NCBI GenBank assembly: GCA_019359375.1
Contig: JAHHHL010000024.1
Coordinates: 44,316-108,315, forward strand
Origin: Lyngbya sp. HA4199-MV5
GTDB lineage: Bacteria; Cyanobacteriota; Cyanobacteriia; Leptolyngbyales; Leptolyngbyaceae
Reading direction: 5' to 3'
DNA: 64,000 nucleotides
The notes below the pieces were generated by a model, which was not told where the DNA came from, did no database searches, and was given only the letters and a program-made list of their open reading frames with translations. The translations under genes were made by a program, and so were the position numbers. This document shows, piece after piece, positions 27,523-37,630 of the stretch (its first letter is position 1; every line of letters starts with the position of its first letter).

Positions 27523-29232
27523 ATGCTGGACAGAATACTATCTTGTGGAGAAACCTTTGTGGCGCGGCGGCAAGTTTTGAAAACGATAGTCTGGTGCAGT
27601 GGAGGTGTGTGCGCGATCGTCCTGGGTGCCACCGCAGCCCTTAGCAAAGCCCCACAATCGAGTTCGACTGGGGAAGCTGGCATTGATGCGTTGCGGTTAC
27701 ACGCACCGCCTTACAACTTGATTGGACGCAAAATTGCGATCGGGCAGGTAGAAATTGGTCGTCCGGGTCAGTTTGGCGTTGATAAAGCCGTGACGCAGCA
27801 TCGGACTGTGCCGTTGGTACGTGTCTTTTTTCGTAATTCTCCGGCTCGCATGAACGCGAATGTGGATGGTCATGCACAGAACGTTGCCAGCATTATGATT
27901 AGCGCCGCTAAAGGGCTAGCGGGTGTGGCACCAGGGGCACGGCTGTATTCATCGGCGGCTGGCACACCCAAGCGCTACGGGCAACCAGAAGAATGCCTAT
28001 CAGCTCAATATGTCGCGGCACAAAACGGTGGCGATGTGCGAGCCATTAACTTTAGCTTTGGTGAATCGTTGCGGCAAGACCCGCGATCGAACCCCACGCT
28101 CGACGGCAACGCGCTGCTAACCCAGTGCATCGATTGGTCTGCGCGAGTGCATAACGTGCTGTACGTTATTGCAGGCAACCAGGGCAAGGGCGGCATTTCC
28201 ATTCCCACAGACAATTTCAACGGTATTAATGTTGCATTTACCACCCGATTGGATGGCATTTTTCGCAAGCTTGATTTTGCCAATCTGGGCGATGCATCCG
28301 GGTCAGGTGCCGCGATCGCAGGGATTGAAAGTAACGTTGGACCCCGTCGTGCGATCGGGCTGGTGGCTCCTGGCAACGATGTGAGTCTGGTCGCCTTGAA
28401 CGGGAGCCTGACGACCTCCAGCGGTACGAGCTTTGCGGCTCCTCACGTCACAGCCACAGTGGCGCTCTTGCAAGAATACAGCGATCGCCAACTGCGACGA
28501 AGCTGCCTGCAACCAGGCTGCACGCTTCCCTGGACACTCGATGCGCGGCGTGAGCAGGTCATGAAAGCCGTGCTGCTCAACTCTGCCGACAAAATCCAGG
28601 ATGCAGGCGATGGGCTGACGCTGGGCATGAGCCGCACCATTCTAGACAAAAACAACCGTAGCTGGATTGAGTCTGATGCCTACCGCGATCGCACCATTCC
28701 CCTCAACACGCAAATGGGTGCCGGACAACTGAATGCGTTTCGCGCTTATCAACAGTTTAGCCCTGGTCAGTATGCGCCCATTGCACCCGTGCCTGCGATC
28801 GGGTGGGACTACCGCACCGTTGGGTTGAAGCGTGAAGAGGACGGTAAACAAAAGGCAGCAGAAGCAGAGACACCAGCCTTTCGAGATTACGTGCTGGAAA
28901 AACCGTTGCAAAAGGGTAGCTTTGTCTCCGCTACGCTGGTTTGGAATCGACTGGTAGAACTGGTAGACAAAAACAATAACGGTGAGTTTGATATGGAGGA
29001 AAGCTTCCGCGATCGCGGCTTGAACACCCTCACCTTATACCTCATGCGTGCTGAAGACACCGATGTCAACCAAAGCATTTGGTCATCCATCAGCGAGGTT
29101 GATAGCGTCCAGCATCTTTTTCATCCAGTGCCTGAAACGGGACGTTACAAGTTGCGCGTACAGTTTCAGCGCCAGGTGAATGATGCCACTCAGCCCTATG
29201 CGATCGCCTGGTGGACAGTACCCGCTCGTTAA
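27523..29232 (+). CDS. S8 (subtilisin-like) peptidase-family protein with altered catalytic Asp
   Basis: A 569-residue exported protein with one hydrophobic segment near the N-terminus (VLKTIVWCSGGVCAIVLGATAAL). The subtilisin fold is marked by DGHAQNVASIM (catalytic His), AGNQG (oxyanion Asn) and SGTSFAAPHVTATVALL (nucleophile Ser). The usual DTG/DSG block reads IGQVEIGRPG, so Glu stands where Asp is expected. It may be a weak or inactive peptidase, or have an unusual triad. The C-terminal part (about 430-569) is beta-rich and may be a P-domain-like module. The start is uncertain: TTG 27466 is open, and ATG 27523 lacks a clear SD. Confidence 0.8.
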   Translation: MLDRILSCGETFVARRQVLKTIVWCSGGVCAIVLGATAALSKAPQSSSTGEAGIDALRLHAPPYNLIGRKIAIGQVEIGRPGQFGVDKAVTQHRTVPLVRVFFRNSPARMNANVDGHAQNVASIMISAAKGLAGVAPGARLYSSAAGTPKRYGQPEECLSAQYVAAQNGGDVRAINFSFGESLRQDPRSNPTLDGNALLTQCIDWSARVHNVLYVIAGNQGKGGISIPTDNFNGINVAFTTRLDGIFRKLDFANLGDASGSGAAIAGIESNVGPRRAIGLVAPGNDVSLVALNGSLTTSSGTSFAAPHVTATVALLQEYSDRQLRRSCLQPGCTLPWTLDARREQVMKAVLLNSADKIQDAGDGLTLGMSRTILDKNNRSWIESDAYRDRTIPLNTQMGAGQLNAFRAYQQFSPGQYAPIAPVPAIGWDYRTVGLKREEDGKQKAAEAETPAFRDYVLEKPLQKGSFVSATLVWNRLVELVDKNNNGEFDMEESFRDRGLNTLTLYLMRAEDTDVNQSIWSSISEVDSVQHLFHPVPETGRYKLRVQFQRQVNDATQPYAIAWWTVPAR

Positions 29233-29394
29233 GTGTAGAGTTCAAGCGTGTAGTGAGACATTAGCAAATTTTCTTGTCAAGCTGGTCATTCAGGACAATA
29301 CTTCCGCTCAGCCACCCATAAACCACCAATAGATTAGTCTTTACACATTGTTCAGGATAAATTGTTCAGGTTGCTTTAATAAGACTCTCAAATA

Positions 29395-31185
29395 ATGCTC
29401 TCAAAAACGACTTTTATCTCTAAATTCCCTTTTTTGAAGTCTAAAACTTTCGCATTGTTGCTTATTGCATATCTTATTCCATTTGTTGTTTTGTTGTGGT
29501 TTGTAGCAAACTTTGGGATAAATTTCCCTTATTGGGATCAATGGGATTTAATCGAGTTATTCCAAAAGGTTTTCTTGAAGCAAGCCACATTTCAAGATTT
29601 TTTTGCCCAGCATAATGAACACCGAATTTTATTTCCACAAATTATCATCATCACCCTGGCGTTCCTTTCAAAATGGAACATTCAGTGGGAGCTTTATTGT
29701 AGTGTAGCTCTCAGTGCAATAGTCTTTATCTTGCTCTTGAGAATCTCATTAGCTCAAACAAAGCAGCGCAATCTGTTGTTTCATGCTGTTAATGTTTCCA
29801 TCTGCTTCGTTGTTTTCTCTCTTTGCCAATGGGAAAACTGGATGTGGGGCTTCCAGGTTGCCTGGTTTTTAGTTAATCTCTGTCTTGTTGTAGCGATTTT
29901 GGCGTTCTCTTCTGCTCTACATAGCAGTTTGCAGATCAAGGTGGCGGTAGCAGCATCAGCATGCTTGGTCGCCAGTTTTTCCTCTGCTCATGGCTTGGTT
30001 ACATGGCTTGCCATTGTGCCTTCACTGCTTGCGTGTTGTAGAGGCAGGCTCCAATGTCTAAAGGTTGGTTTTGTCTGGGTCATTTTATTTCTAAGCACCC
30101 TCTTTTTTTACTTCATTGATTATCATAAGCCGCCTCATCATCCTGACTTGTGGTTTTTCTTGAAAGAACCACAACTGGCAGCCACTTACTTTTTGACGCT
30201 GCTAGGGTCTCCCCTTTTACACCGATCTAATTTTTCATACATTTTTGGTTTTCTGGCTCTCATCAGCTTTGGTTTTTTTATCGCTCATTGTGCCCGAAAA
30301 GCTGGTTCGGGATTCTTTAGAGATGCGGCACCGTGGCTTTCGTTAGGATGTTTTGCAATCCTCTTTGACTTGATGACAACACTCGGTCGAGCTGGTTTTG
30401 GTGTTGAACAGGCGTATTCATCCCGGTATACAACCGTTTCCCTTTTACTGCTTGTTGCGTTACTCCAGCTATGGCATTTGTATCGCAGTGAGCCTAATGC
30501 AGTGGAGCCAAGTCGTCTCTTTAAACGCAATGATGTTTCAGTTAGTCTTTTTGCAATCGGTATTCTCACTTCTTTAGTCTTGGTTGCCTCCATAAAATCG
30601 CTACCGGAAGCAGAGGTATTTCGATCGCGGCTTCAATACGGTCAAGCCTGCTTGGATGTTGCTGACTATGTGAAACAATCGCCCGGAAATTGCCTTGAGC
30701 TGATCCATCCGCGTCCTAATTTAGTGGTTAAGCGAGCAGCCATTCTCAATCAGATGAACTTCAGACACTTTCCTGGTAAGACGATTGAGTTTGTAGCAGA
30801 GCCGACTAAAGGATATGGCTTTCTGGATACTCCACCAACCAGTCAAGCCCCGCCGATTGTTAGAAAAAACTGTTTCAACTGTGGACCGATTCCGTTTAAC
30901 GGTTGGGCAATCTTACCCGAGCAAGACCGAGCGGCACAGTTAGTTTTTTTACAGCGCGATGGTGATCCTGAACCTTTTTTTGCCAATGCCCAGGTTAATT
31001 CAAGTAGTCCCGATGTCGCAAAAGCATTGCGTAATGAGAACTACAGACAGGCACGGTGGTCAACGGTCGTTTCACCAAATTTGTTGCCGTCAGGCAAGAC
31101 CGTTGTTAAAGCTTGGGTGTATGATCCTGGTAAAAAGCAGTTCGTCAAATTGCAAGGTGAGCTAGCGCTTAGTGTGGAGGAGTGA
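29395..31185 (+). CDS. Large polytopic membrane protein, possible GT-C glycosyltransferase, 596 aa
   Basis: An inner-membrane protein with about ten hydrophobic helices. The first external loop contains FPYWDQWDLIELF and QHNEHRILFPQ, acidic and aromatic residues placed as in GT-C transferases, though I cannot assign a family. A soluble C-terminal domain at about 470-596 has NCFNCGPIPFNGWAILPE. Its coding DNA is visibly more AT-rich than neighbouring genes. Its stop overlaps the start of the GT2 gene by one base, so they form an operon. A role in cell-surface polysaccharide or glycolipid synthesis is inferred from the neighbours. Confidence 0.6.
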   Translation: MLSKTTFISKFPFLKSKTFALLLIAYLIPFVVLLWFVANFGINFPYWDQWDLIELFQKVFLKQATFQDFFAQHNEHRILFPQIIIITLAFLSKWNIQWELYCSVALSAIVFILLLRISLAQTKQRNLLFHAVNVSICFVVFSLCQWENWMWGFQVAWFLVNLCLVVAILAFSSALHSSLQIKVAVAASACLVASFSSAHGLVTWLAIVPSLLACCRGRLQCLKVGFVWVILFLSTLFFYFIDYHKPPHHPDLWFFLKEPQLAATYFLTLLGSPLLHRSNFSYIFGFLALISFGFFIAHCARKAGSGFFRDAAPWLSLGCFAILFDLMTTLGRAGFGVEQAYSSRYTTVSLLLLVALLQLWHLYRSEPNAVEPSRLFKRNDVSVSLFAIGILTSLVLVASIKSLPEAEVFRSRLQYGQACLDVADYVKQSPGNCLELIHPRPNLVVKRAAILNQMNFRHFPGKTIEFVAEPTKGYGFLDTPPTSQAPPIVRKNCFNCGPIPFNGWAILPEQDRAAQLVFLQRDGDPEPFFANAQVNSSSPDVAKALRNENYRQARWSTVVSPNLLPSGKTVVKAWVYDPGKKQFVKLQGELALSVEE

Positions 31186-31955
31186 TGAAGTTATCTGTTG
31201 TGATGCCTGCTCACAATGAGCAGGACTGTCTGGGCAACACGGTTCAGAGTGTGGTTGAAGCACTGCGATCTGCCAACATTCCGCATAGCGTGTTGATTGT
31301 TGATGACAACAGTACAGACGATACACTCCTGGTTTGTCAGCAACTCGCGATCGCCTATGCCGAAGTGCGATACGTCTATAACTCTCCCCCTAATGGGTTT
31401 GGCTTCGCGATTCGGCGCGGTCTTGCTGAATTTGATGGGGATGCAGTGGCGATCGTGATGGCAGATGCTTCGGATGATCCAAAGGATCTGGTTGCAGGCT
31501 ATTACAAGCTGCTAGAAGGGTATGACTGTGTGTTTGGCTCTCGCTTTATCAAGGGCGGCAAAGTCGTCGATTATCCCATTCACAAGCTGTACATTAATCG
31601 GCTAGCAAACTGGTTTATCAAAGTGCTCTTTCGGCTGCACTACAACGACACCACCAATGCCTTTAAGCTGTATCGGCGCGAGGTCATTGAGGGGGTACAA
31701 CCCATCTTGAGCCATCACTTTAATCTCACCGTTGAATTGCCGTTGAAGGCGATCGTGCGTGGCTTCTCTTATGCCATCATCCCCAATTGCTGGTATAACC
31801 GCAAAACAGGCATTTCTAAACTCAAAATTAAAGAAATGGGCAGTCGCTACCTGTTTATTGTCCTGTATATCTGGTTGGAAAAGTACCTCTCACGGGGCGA
31901 CTATCACCGCAGCAAAAGTCGGGCGGCTGTTTCTGAGCTGAAGCTGAATGCCTGA
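31185..31955 (+). CDS. Family 2 glycosyltransferase
   Basis: A 256-residue GT-A enzyme resembling polyprenyl-phosphate sugar transferases (DPM1/ArnC type), which load a sugar on a lipid carrier for GT-C enzymes. MKLSVVMPAHNEQDCLGNTV, VDDNSTDDT and the metal-binding region VMADASDDPKDL are visible. It lacks the C-terminal membrane helices of ArnC. GGAGG lies 4 nt before ATG 31185, which overlaps the preceding stop as TGATG; a GTG at 31182 is the alternative. Its end overlaps the following epimerase gene by 8 bp. Confidence 0.88.
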   Translation: MKLSVVMPAHNEQDCLGNTVQSVVEALRSANIPHSVLIVDDNSTDDTLLVCQQLAIAYAEVRYVYNSPPNGFGFAIRRGLAEFDGDAVAIVMADASDDPKDLVAGYYKLLEGYDCVFGSRFIKGGKVVDYPIHKLYINRLANWFIKVLFRLHYNDTTNAFKLYRREVIEGVQPILSHHFNLTVELPLKAIVRGFSYAIIPNCWYNRKTGISKLKIKEMGSRYLFIVLYIWLEKYLSRGDYHRSKSRAAVSELKLNA

Positions 31956-33015
31956 GCATGTGTTGATTTTGGGGGGTGCCGGGTTTGTCGGCAGTGCCTT
32001 GGCGATCGGGCTAAAGCAGCACCATCCTGATTGGACGATTACCTGCTTAGACAATTTACGGCGACGCGGTTCAGAACTCAATCTATCGCGCTTGAAATCT
32101 CTGGATATCGCATTTGTGCATGGCGATGTGCGATCGCCGTCTGATTTGGAGCCAGCCGCCTTTCCGGTACAAACCATTATTGATTGCTCCGCTGAACCAT
32201 CGGTGTTAGCTGGCTTCAGTTCGCCGCAATACGTCCTGCAAACTAACCTCATCGGCACAATCAATATTCTGGAGCTGGCACGGCAGGTGCAGGCAAGGGT
32301 GCTGTTTCTCTCGACCAGTCGGGTCTACCCCATCCAGGCGCTGAAGTCGCTGACCTTGCAGGAACGGGCAACTCGCTTTGAGCTGGCGACCGAGCAGTCA
32401 TTAGCAGGTGTGTCACCCAATGGCATCGCAGAAACGTTTGGTCTGGACGGTGCGCGATCGCTCTACGGTGCCACCAAGCTCGCATCGGAACTGCTGATTA
32501 CGGAGTATCGGGATGCGTATGCCATGCCTGCGATCGTGAACCGCTGTGGCGTACTCACCGGACCGTGGCAGATGGGAAAAGTTGATCAGGGGGTGTTCAC
32601 CCTTTGGATGGCGGCACACTATTTTGGTAAACCGTTAAGCTACATTGGCTTTGGCGGCACTGGCAAACAGGTGAGAGATTTGCTGCACATTGATGATTTG
32701 CTCCGGTTAGTGGAGTATCAGCTCGCACATTTTTCAACATTAGATGGCGGCGTGTTTAATGTGGGTGGGGGCACTGCCAGTAGTTTGTCTCTGCTGGAAA
32801 CAACGCAGCTTTGCGAGGCGATTACTGGGAAAGCAGTTCCAATTCAACCTGTCCTGGAAGATCGTCCTGGTGATGTTCCCCTTTTTATCACAGATTCGCA
32901 GAAGGTCATGCAGCAAACGGGGTGGCAACCGAAGCTGACTCCAGAAGAGACGCTGCGATCGATTTATCACTGGATAGCTGACCACGAGACAATTTTACGA
33001 CCCGTGTTGGGATAG
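31948..33015 (+). CDS. NAD-dependent epimerase/dehydratase (extended SDR)
   Basis: A 355-residue sugar-nucleotide-modifying enzyme. GGAGFVGSALA is the NAD-binding glycine motif. The catalytic Ser-Tyr-Lys set appears as LSTSRVYP and SLYGATKLASE. FGGTGKQVRDLLHIDDL is typical of this group, close to CDP-paratose 2-epimerase relatives. The substrate is unknown. It overlaps the GT2 gene by 8 bp and belongs to the same operon, so it probably makes the activated sugar used there. Confidence 0.85.
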   Translation: MPEHVLILGGAGFVGSALAIGLKQHHPDWTITCLDNLRRRGSELNLSRLKSLDIAFVHGDVRSPSDLEPAAFPVQTIIDCSAEPSVLAGFSSPQYVLQTNLIGTINILELARQVQARVLFLSTSRVYPIQALKSLTLQERATRFELATEQSLAGVSPNGIAETFGLDGARSLYGATKLASELLITEYRDAYAMPAIVNRCGVLTGPWQMGKVDQGVFTLWMAAHYFGKPLSYIGFGGTGKQVRDLLHIDDLLRLVEYQLAHFSTLDGGVFNVGGGTASSLSLLETTQLCEAITGKAVPIQPVLEDRPGDVPLFITDSQKVMQQTGWQPKLTPEETLRSIYHWIADHETILRPVLG

Positions 33016-33082
33016 TGCATGAAGGTGACAGAAAAAGGGTAAGCGTCGATCGCGTGAGACGGGAAAGAACGTTTGGGGCAGT

Positions 33083-35356
33083 ATGTTGATGCAGACGCTT
33101 CGATGCCATCCAGTCCTGGTGAAATTTTTGGGCTTCATCTGTCTGTGCCTTTTGCTGATCGGCATCACGCTGACGGCTTTTTGTGGGCACGATCGAGTCC
33201 TGGCACCCAACCAATCTGGCTATGTGATCACAGGCAAGTTTGCCCTAAATGGCACTCCTGAAGTGAGAAAAGGCACGCTTCAAACGCTGAAAAAACGAGG
33301 AGACGGGATCATCCTCTGGGGATCGTGGATGCAGGACGATCGCCATACCGGGCAATTAGTGTCACCAGCGTTTCCTGCGCCCCTAGTTTTGAGTCTGTTT
33401 GTTTCAGGGTTTGCTTCAGGAAAACCGCCGACCCAACCAAATCGCTTATACGTAGAGCATGTGGCGACCGGAGAACAGTTTGACTTACGCGTAGCCCGTT
33501 TGGGTTTTGCTTGGAAGGAACTCTCCTGGGTGTTACCGCTGCATTGGCGCAATCAACCGATGAGGGTGATCGCCATAGATGGCAGTCAAACGGTTGAAGG
33601 TTGGCTGGGTCTCAGTTCACCGCTACAGGTAAGCTTTTTGAGTCTGCTTGCTCGGCAGTTTTCCGCGATCGCGCTGGTTCCCCTCTATGTGCTGTACTTT
33701 GCACTGTTTCTCATTCCAGGCTTACGGCTCGCAAACGCCTTGATTGAACGCTATGCACTTCATTCGGCCTTAACCGTCATCCTGGCAATGGCAATCAGTG
33801 CGCTCATTGGCTACGTGACGTTCTGGGTTTACCTGCTCAATGCCAACCTCGGTACAGGGTTTAGCCTTTGCATCCTGTTGGCAACGGTTTACGCTGCGAT
33901 CGCCTGGGGTCGTCAGCGAGATAATCGCGTGTTTCTTACCACCCCAGATATTGCCTTGCCTCTCGTCTTAATGCTGCTAGTGGGGTTGGGATATACTGCC
34001 ATCCTCTACGCCATCAATCTGGGTGTCGTGCCAGAAATGGCTGCTCAGGTACGCTTTTTTGATGGATTTCCGCCAGATAACGTGTTGCCCAAACTCTTTG
34101 CCGATCGCCTTTACGACGGTAAAGATCCGCGCCCGTTGCTGGGTGAATGGTTGAGTAGCGATCGCCCACCCTTGCAAACGGGCATTATGCTGGTGCAGCG
34201 TCCGCTCTCGTTTTTGAGTGGGGCAAGAGGGTTGCATTATCAAATCCTCAGCACGATCGCTCAATGTTCCTGGATTGCCGCGATGTGGGCTTTGTGTCGC
34301 CGCTTGCATTTTTCGGGATGGCAAATTACTTTCACCCTTGGGTTTGCGATCGGCTCTGGGTTCTTTTTCTTCAATAGTGTTTACGTTTGGCCAAAGCTCT
34401 TAGCCGCCGCTCTTACCGTTCTCGCGTTTACATTACTGCTGCCGTCGGTGATAGAAGCGCGTCGTCCGTCAACCACCGAGCTAAGTCTGGCAGCGGGTAG
34501 TGCGGCGCTAGGACTATTGGCTCATGGTGGCGTGGTGTTTACTTTGCCTGCGATCGCGCTCATGCTGGTCAGACCGCGTTCATTTCCACACGTTCGTCAC
34601 ATCATTGTTGGATGTCTGGTTTTCGGCATCTTGCTTGCGCCGTGGTCAGCCTATCAAAAATTTTATGAGCCTCCCGGCGATCGTTTAGCAAAGTGGCATT
34701 TGGCAGGCGTGGTTAACATCGATTCTCGCTCAACGTTACAGGCGCTTAAAGACTCTTATCAACGCCTGAGTCTGGCTCAGATTGCTGATTACAAGTGGGA
34801 GAACTTAAAGACGCTTGTCGATCATCCAAATACAGATACAACATCCCCCAACTTAACGCGTCAAAAAGAGTTTTTTCATCTCGCTAGAAGTCTTGGTCTT
34901 CTAAATTTCGGCTGGCTGCTTTGGGGTCTTATCGTATTGCTCAAACGAACTAAGATACCACCACAAATTAGACACATTTCTCTTGTGTTGGGAGTCAGCG
35001 TCTTTAGCCTGTTGTTTTGGGTTTTGGTGATGTTTGGACCTGCCACAACGGTTCTTCACCAGGGTTCCTACGCGACGATCATGCTTCTCTTTACTGGATT
35101 AGCAGGTGTGATGACTCGACTGCCTCCACTGCTGGTGTCTGCCATGCTTGCGTTTCAAACGGTGTGGTTTGCTATGAATTGGCTATCGGCACCTTCTTTG
35201 AGTACGCAGACTGATCTCATGATGGCTCCCAATATTTTTCTCTCAGGGTTAGCGGTTCTTTGCCTGCTTGGTATTGGTCAAATTTTGAGGCGGGTGGCGC
35301 AAGTGTCTTTTACTGACGCGATCGAGCACAGCGCACCCGTTCAACACCCTCACTGA
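33083..35356 (+). CDS. Large polytopic membrane protein, 757 aa
   Basis: After one N-terminal helix (FLGFICLCLLLIGITLTAF), about 160 residues form a beta-rich domain outside the membrane. About ten more helices follow. A loop with RPLLGEWLSSDRPPLQTG and VRFFDGFPPDN resembles GT-C loops, but the family is not clear. ATG 33083 and 33089 are both possible. It follows the epimerase gene by 67 bp on the same strand. It could transfer or flip a lipid-linked sugar; this is inference from the cluster. Confidence 0.6.
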   Translation: MLMQTLRCHPVLVKFLGFICLCLLLIGITLTAFCGHDRVLAPNQSGYVITGKFALNGTPEVRKGTLQTLKKRGDGIILWGSWMQDDRHTGQLVSPAFPAPLVLSLFVSGFASGKPPTQPNRLYVEHVATGEQFDLRVARLGFAWKELSWVLPLHWRNQPMRVIAIDGSQTVEGWLGLSSPLQVSFLSLLARQFSAIALVPLYVLYFALFLIPGLRLANALIERYALHSALTVILAMAISALIGYVTFWVYLLNANLGTGFSLCILLATVYAAIAWGRQRDNRVFLTTPDIALPLVLMLLVGLGYTAILYAINLGVVPEMAAQVRFFDGFPPDNVLPKLFADRLYDGKDPRPLLGEWLSSDRPPLQTGIMLVQRPLSFLSGARGLHYQILSTIAQCSWIAAMWALCRRLHFSGWQITFTLGFAIGSGFFFFNSVYVWPKLLAAALTVLAFTLLLPSVIEARRPSTTELSLAAGSAALGLLAHGGVVFTLPAIALMLVRPRSFPHVRHIIVGCLVFGILLAPWSAYQKFYEPPGDRLAKWHLAGVVNIDSRSTLQALKDSYQRLSLAQIADYKWENLKTLVDHPNTDTTSPNLTRQKEFFHLARSLGLLNFGWLLWGLIVLLKRTKIPPQIRHISLVLGVSVFSLLFWVLVMFGPATTVLHQGSYATIMLLFTGLAGVMTRLPPLLVSAMLAFQTVWFAMNWLSAPSLSTQTDLMMAPNIFLSGLAVLCLLGIGQILRRVAQVSFTDAIEHSAPVQHPH

Positions 35357-35457
35357 AACCTTAGTAGAACTTTTATGGCGGTTTGATTGTAAGGTATGGA
35401 TACTTTGCTTTGAGTGTTGGTAGTTTGCTGTGAGTGTTGGAAAAGAGTGTTCAGGAT

Positions 35458-36522
35458 ATGCCTACAGTATTAGTAACAGGGTCTGCTGGGTTAATTGGGT
35501 CTGAGTCGGTGCATTTCTTTGCGCGTCTGGGGTTCCATGTGATTGGCATCGATAATGATTTGCGTGCCTACTTCTTTGGAGAATCGGCTTCAACGCAGTG
35601 GAACCGCAATGTTCTTAAAGACAAGTATGGCGATCGCTACCATCACTACGATCTGGATATTCGCGATCGCACTGCCATTGAAACTATTTTTCAAGACCAT
35701 GCTGGCGCGATCGACCTGATTATCCATACTGCCGCTCAGCCGTCTCACGATTGGGCTGCTAGCGATCCGCACATGGATTTTACCGTCAATGCCAATGGCA
35801 CACTGGTGCTGCTAGAAGCCACCCGACAGCATTGCCCCGAGGCGGTGTTTATTTTTACTTCCACCAACAAAGTCTATGGCGATACACCCAACCTGTTGCC
35901 TTTAGAAGAACAGGAAACCCGGTGGGAGATTGCTACTGATCATCCGTACTGGATTGGTATTGACGAATCAATGTCGATCGACCACTCCAAGCATTCTCTC
36001 TTCGGTGCTTCAAAAGTAGCGGCGGATGTGCTGGTGCAAGAATATGGACGCTACTTTGACATGAAGACTGCCAGCTTTCGCGGCGGTTGCTTGACGGGAC
36101 CATCGCATTCGGGTGCCAAACTCCACGGCTTTCTCGCGTATCTAATGAAATGCACCATTAGCTCTGAACCCTACACCATTTTTGGCTACAAGGGCAAACA
36201 GGTGAGAGACAATATCCACAGTAATGATTTGGTCAATGCCTTTTATCACTTCTACCAAAACCCTCGCTGCGGGGAGGTATACAACATGGGTGGGTCGCGC
36301 CATAGCAATTGTTCCATGCTAGAAGCGATCGCCATCTGCGAAGAGCTATCGGGCAAAAAACTGCAATATACCTATGCAGAAGACAACCGCTCTGGCGATC
36401 ACATCTGGTATATCTCCGACGTGCAGAAGTTTCAGTCGCACTATCCCAACTGGCAGTATCAGTACGACCTGCCAGCCATTCTCAAAGACATCTACACCGC
36501 GCAAGTCGCTAGAGCTGTCTGA
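35458..36522 (+). CDS. NAD-dependent epimerase, CDP-paratose/tyvelose epimerase-like
   Basis: A 354-residue extended [19 protein letters not shown] is the NAD-binding motif. [23 protein letters not shown] strongly resembles CDP-paratose 2-epimerases. The YxxxK motif reads [11 protein letters not shown], so Phe replaces the catalytic Tyr; this may be a subfamily trait rather than a lesion. AGGA before ATG 35458 supports this start over the upstream TTG at 35434. It is the last gene of the putative sugar cluster. Two imperfect 17-bp direct repeats (35404-35440) lie just upstream. Confidence 0.82.
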   Translation: MPTVLVTGSAGLIGSESVHFFARLGFHVIGIDNDLRAYFFGESASTQWNRNVLKDKYGDRYHHYDLDIRDRTAIETIFQDHAGAIDLIIHTAAQPSHDWAASDPHMDFTVNANGTLVLLEATRQHCPEAVFIFTSTNKVYGDTPNLLPLEEQETRWEIATDHPYWIGIDESMSIDHSKHSLFGASKVAADVLVQEYGRYFDMKTASFRGGCLTGPSHSGAKLHGFLAYLMKCTISSEPYTIFGYKGKQVRDNIHSNDLVNAFYHFYQNPRCGEVYNMGGSRHSNCSMLEAIAICEELSGKKLQYTYAEDNRSGDHIWYISDVQKFQSHYPNWQYQYDLPAILKDIYTAQVARAV

Positions 36523-36587
36523 GCAAGATGAGGGCTGAGAACGGATGCGCCTGCTCTATCTTCTTCAGTTCGGAGGGCTAATCATTT

Positions 36588-36971
36588 GTGTGTGCCATAG
36601 AGAATGCAGGACTCGATCCAGATAATGATCCTTGTCTGTCTGGTCAAGTAATAACACCGTTAGAGATCACAGAGTTACTTGCAGAGTTTCAAAGGGCAGG
36701 TTTAGACGCAGAGATCCGGTATTCAAGCTTCTATGAAATCGGGTGTTACTTAAGAGTTCAAGACGAAAAGAGCGCTCTCATTTTTGAGAAAATTGAGCCC
36801 GAAGAGTATCTTGTTCATGGTGATGCTGATTCTCTCAAGGAGCTTATTGCTTTGGCGAGAAGCGTTTCTCAAATGTTGTGCCAAAGCGAATTAAGGCATC
36901 GGTTTGAACTCTATGATTCCCAGGATCAACTTGTTGATTACGTTCATTTCAACTGGTCACAGCACAATTAA
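36588..36971 (+). CDS. Hypothetical protein, 127 aa
   Basis: A small acidic soluble protein that I do not recognise. EITELLAEFQRAGLDAEIRYSSFYEIGCYLRV and SLKELIALARSVSQML suggest an alpha/beta fold. The start is a GTG with GGAGGG 10 nt upstream (36572-36577); no ATG fits. It lies 30 bp before ureG on the same strand and could be co-transcribed with it, but no link with urea metabolism is visible. Confidence 0.65.
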   Translation: MCAIENAGLDPDNDPCLSGQVITPLEITELLAEFQRAGLDAEIRYSSFYEIGCYLRVQDEKSALIFEKIEPEEYLVHGDADSLKELIALARSVSQMLCQSELRHRFELYDSQDQLVDYVHFNWSQHN

Positions 36972-37001
36972 GATCACGATAATTTTAGGGTCATACGTCC
37001 T

Positions 37002-37607
37002 ATGAGTGCCTTTCGAGTTGGGGTGGCAGGTCCAGTTGGGTCGGGTAAAACGGCGCTGGTGGAGGCATTGTGCAAGACCCTGCGCGATCGCTACCACTTA
37101 GCGGTGGTGACAAACGATATCTATACGCAAGAAGACGCGCAGTTTTTGGTGCGGAGTCAGGCATTAGAGGGCGATCGCATCCGTGGTGTCGAGACGGGTG
37201 GTTGTCCTCATACCGCGATTCGGGAAGATGCGTCGATGAATTTGGCGGCGATCGAAGAGCTGGAGCAGCAGTTTCTCAATCTCGATCTAGTGTTTGTCGA
37301 AAGTGGTGGCGATAACCTGGCGGCGACGTTTAGCCCAGAACTCGTCGATCTCACCATTTATGTGATTGATGTCGCAGGTGGCGATAAAATTCCCCGCAAA
37401 GGCGGTCCTGGGATTACAAAGTCTGATCTATTGGTGATTAACAAAATTGATCTGGCTCCTTATGTGGGTGCAGATCTCACCGTGATGGATCGAGATGCAA
37501 CGAAAATGCGGGGTGCCAAGCCCTTTGTGTTCTCTAACCTCAAAACTCACGAGGGGTTAACAGCAGTTATCGATTTTCTGGTCGCCAATTTACCACCGCG
37601 ACAGTGA
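37002..37607 (+). CDS. ureG: Urease accessory GTPase UreG
   Basis: A 201-residue GTPase that powers nickel insertion into urease. [10 protein letters not shown] is the P-loop. [15 protein letters not shown] contains the metal-binding Cys-Pro-His motif. [17 protein letters not shown] and [14 protein letters not shown] are characteristic. No other urease gene is in the window, so the urease operon is split here. It lies directly upstream of the urea transporter operon, which fits joint use in urea assimilation. Confidence 0.96.
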   Translation: MSAFRVGVAGPVGSGKTALVEALCKTLRDRYHLAVVTNDIYTQEDAQFLVRSQALEGDRIRGVETGGCPHTAIREDASMNLAAIEELEQQFLNLDLVFVESGGDNLAATFSPELVDLTIYVIDVAGGDKIPRKGGPGITKSDLLVINKIDLAPYVGADLTVMDRDATKMRGAKPFVFSNLKTHEGLTAVIDFLVANLPPRQ

Positions 37608-37630
37608 ATTCTGCGTCCATAGCGCAGTTT

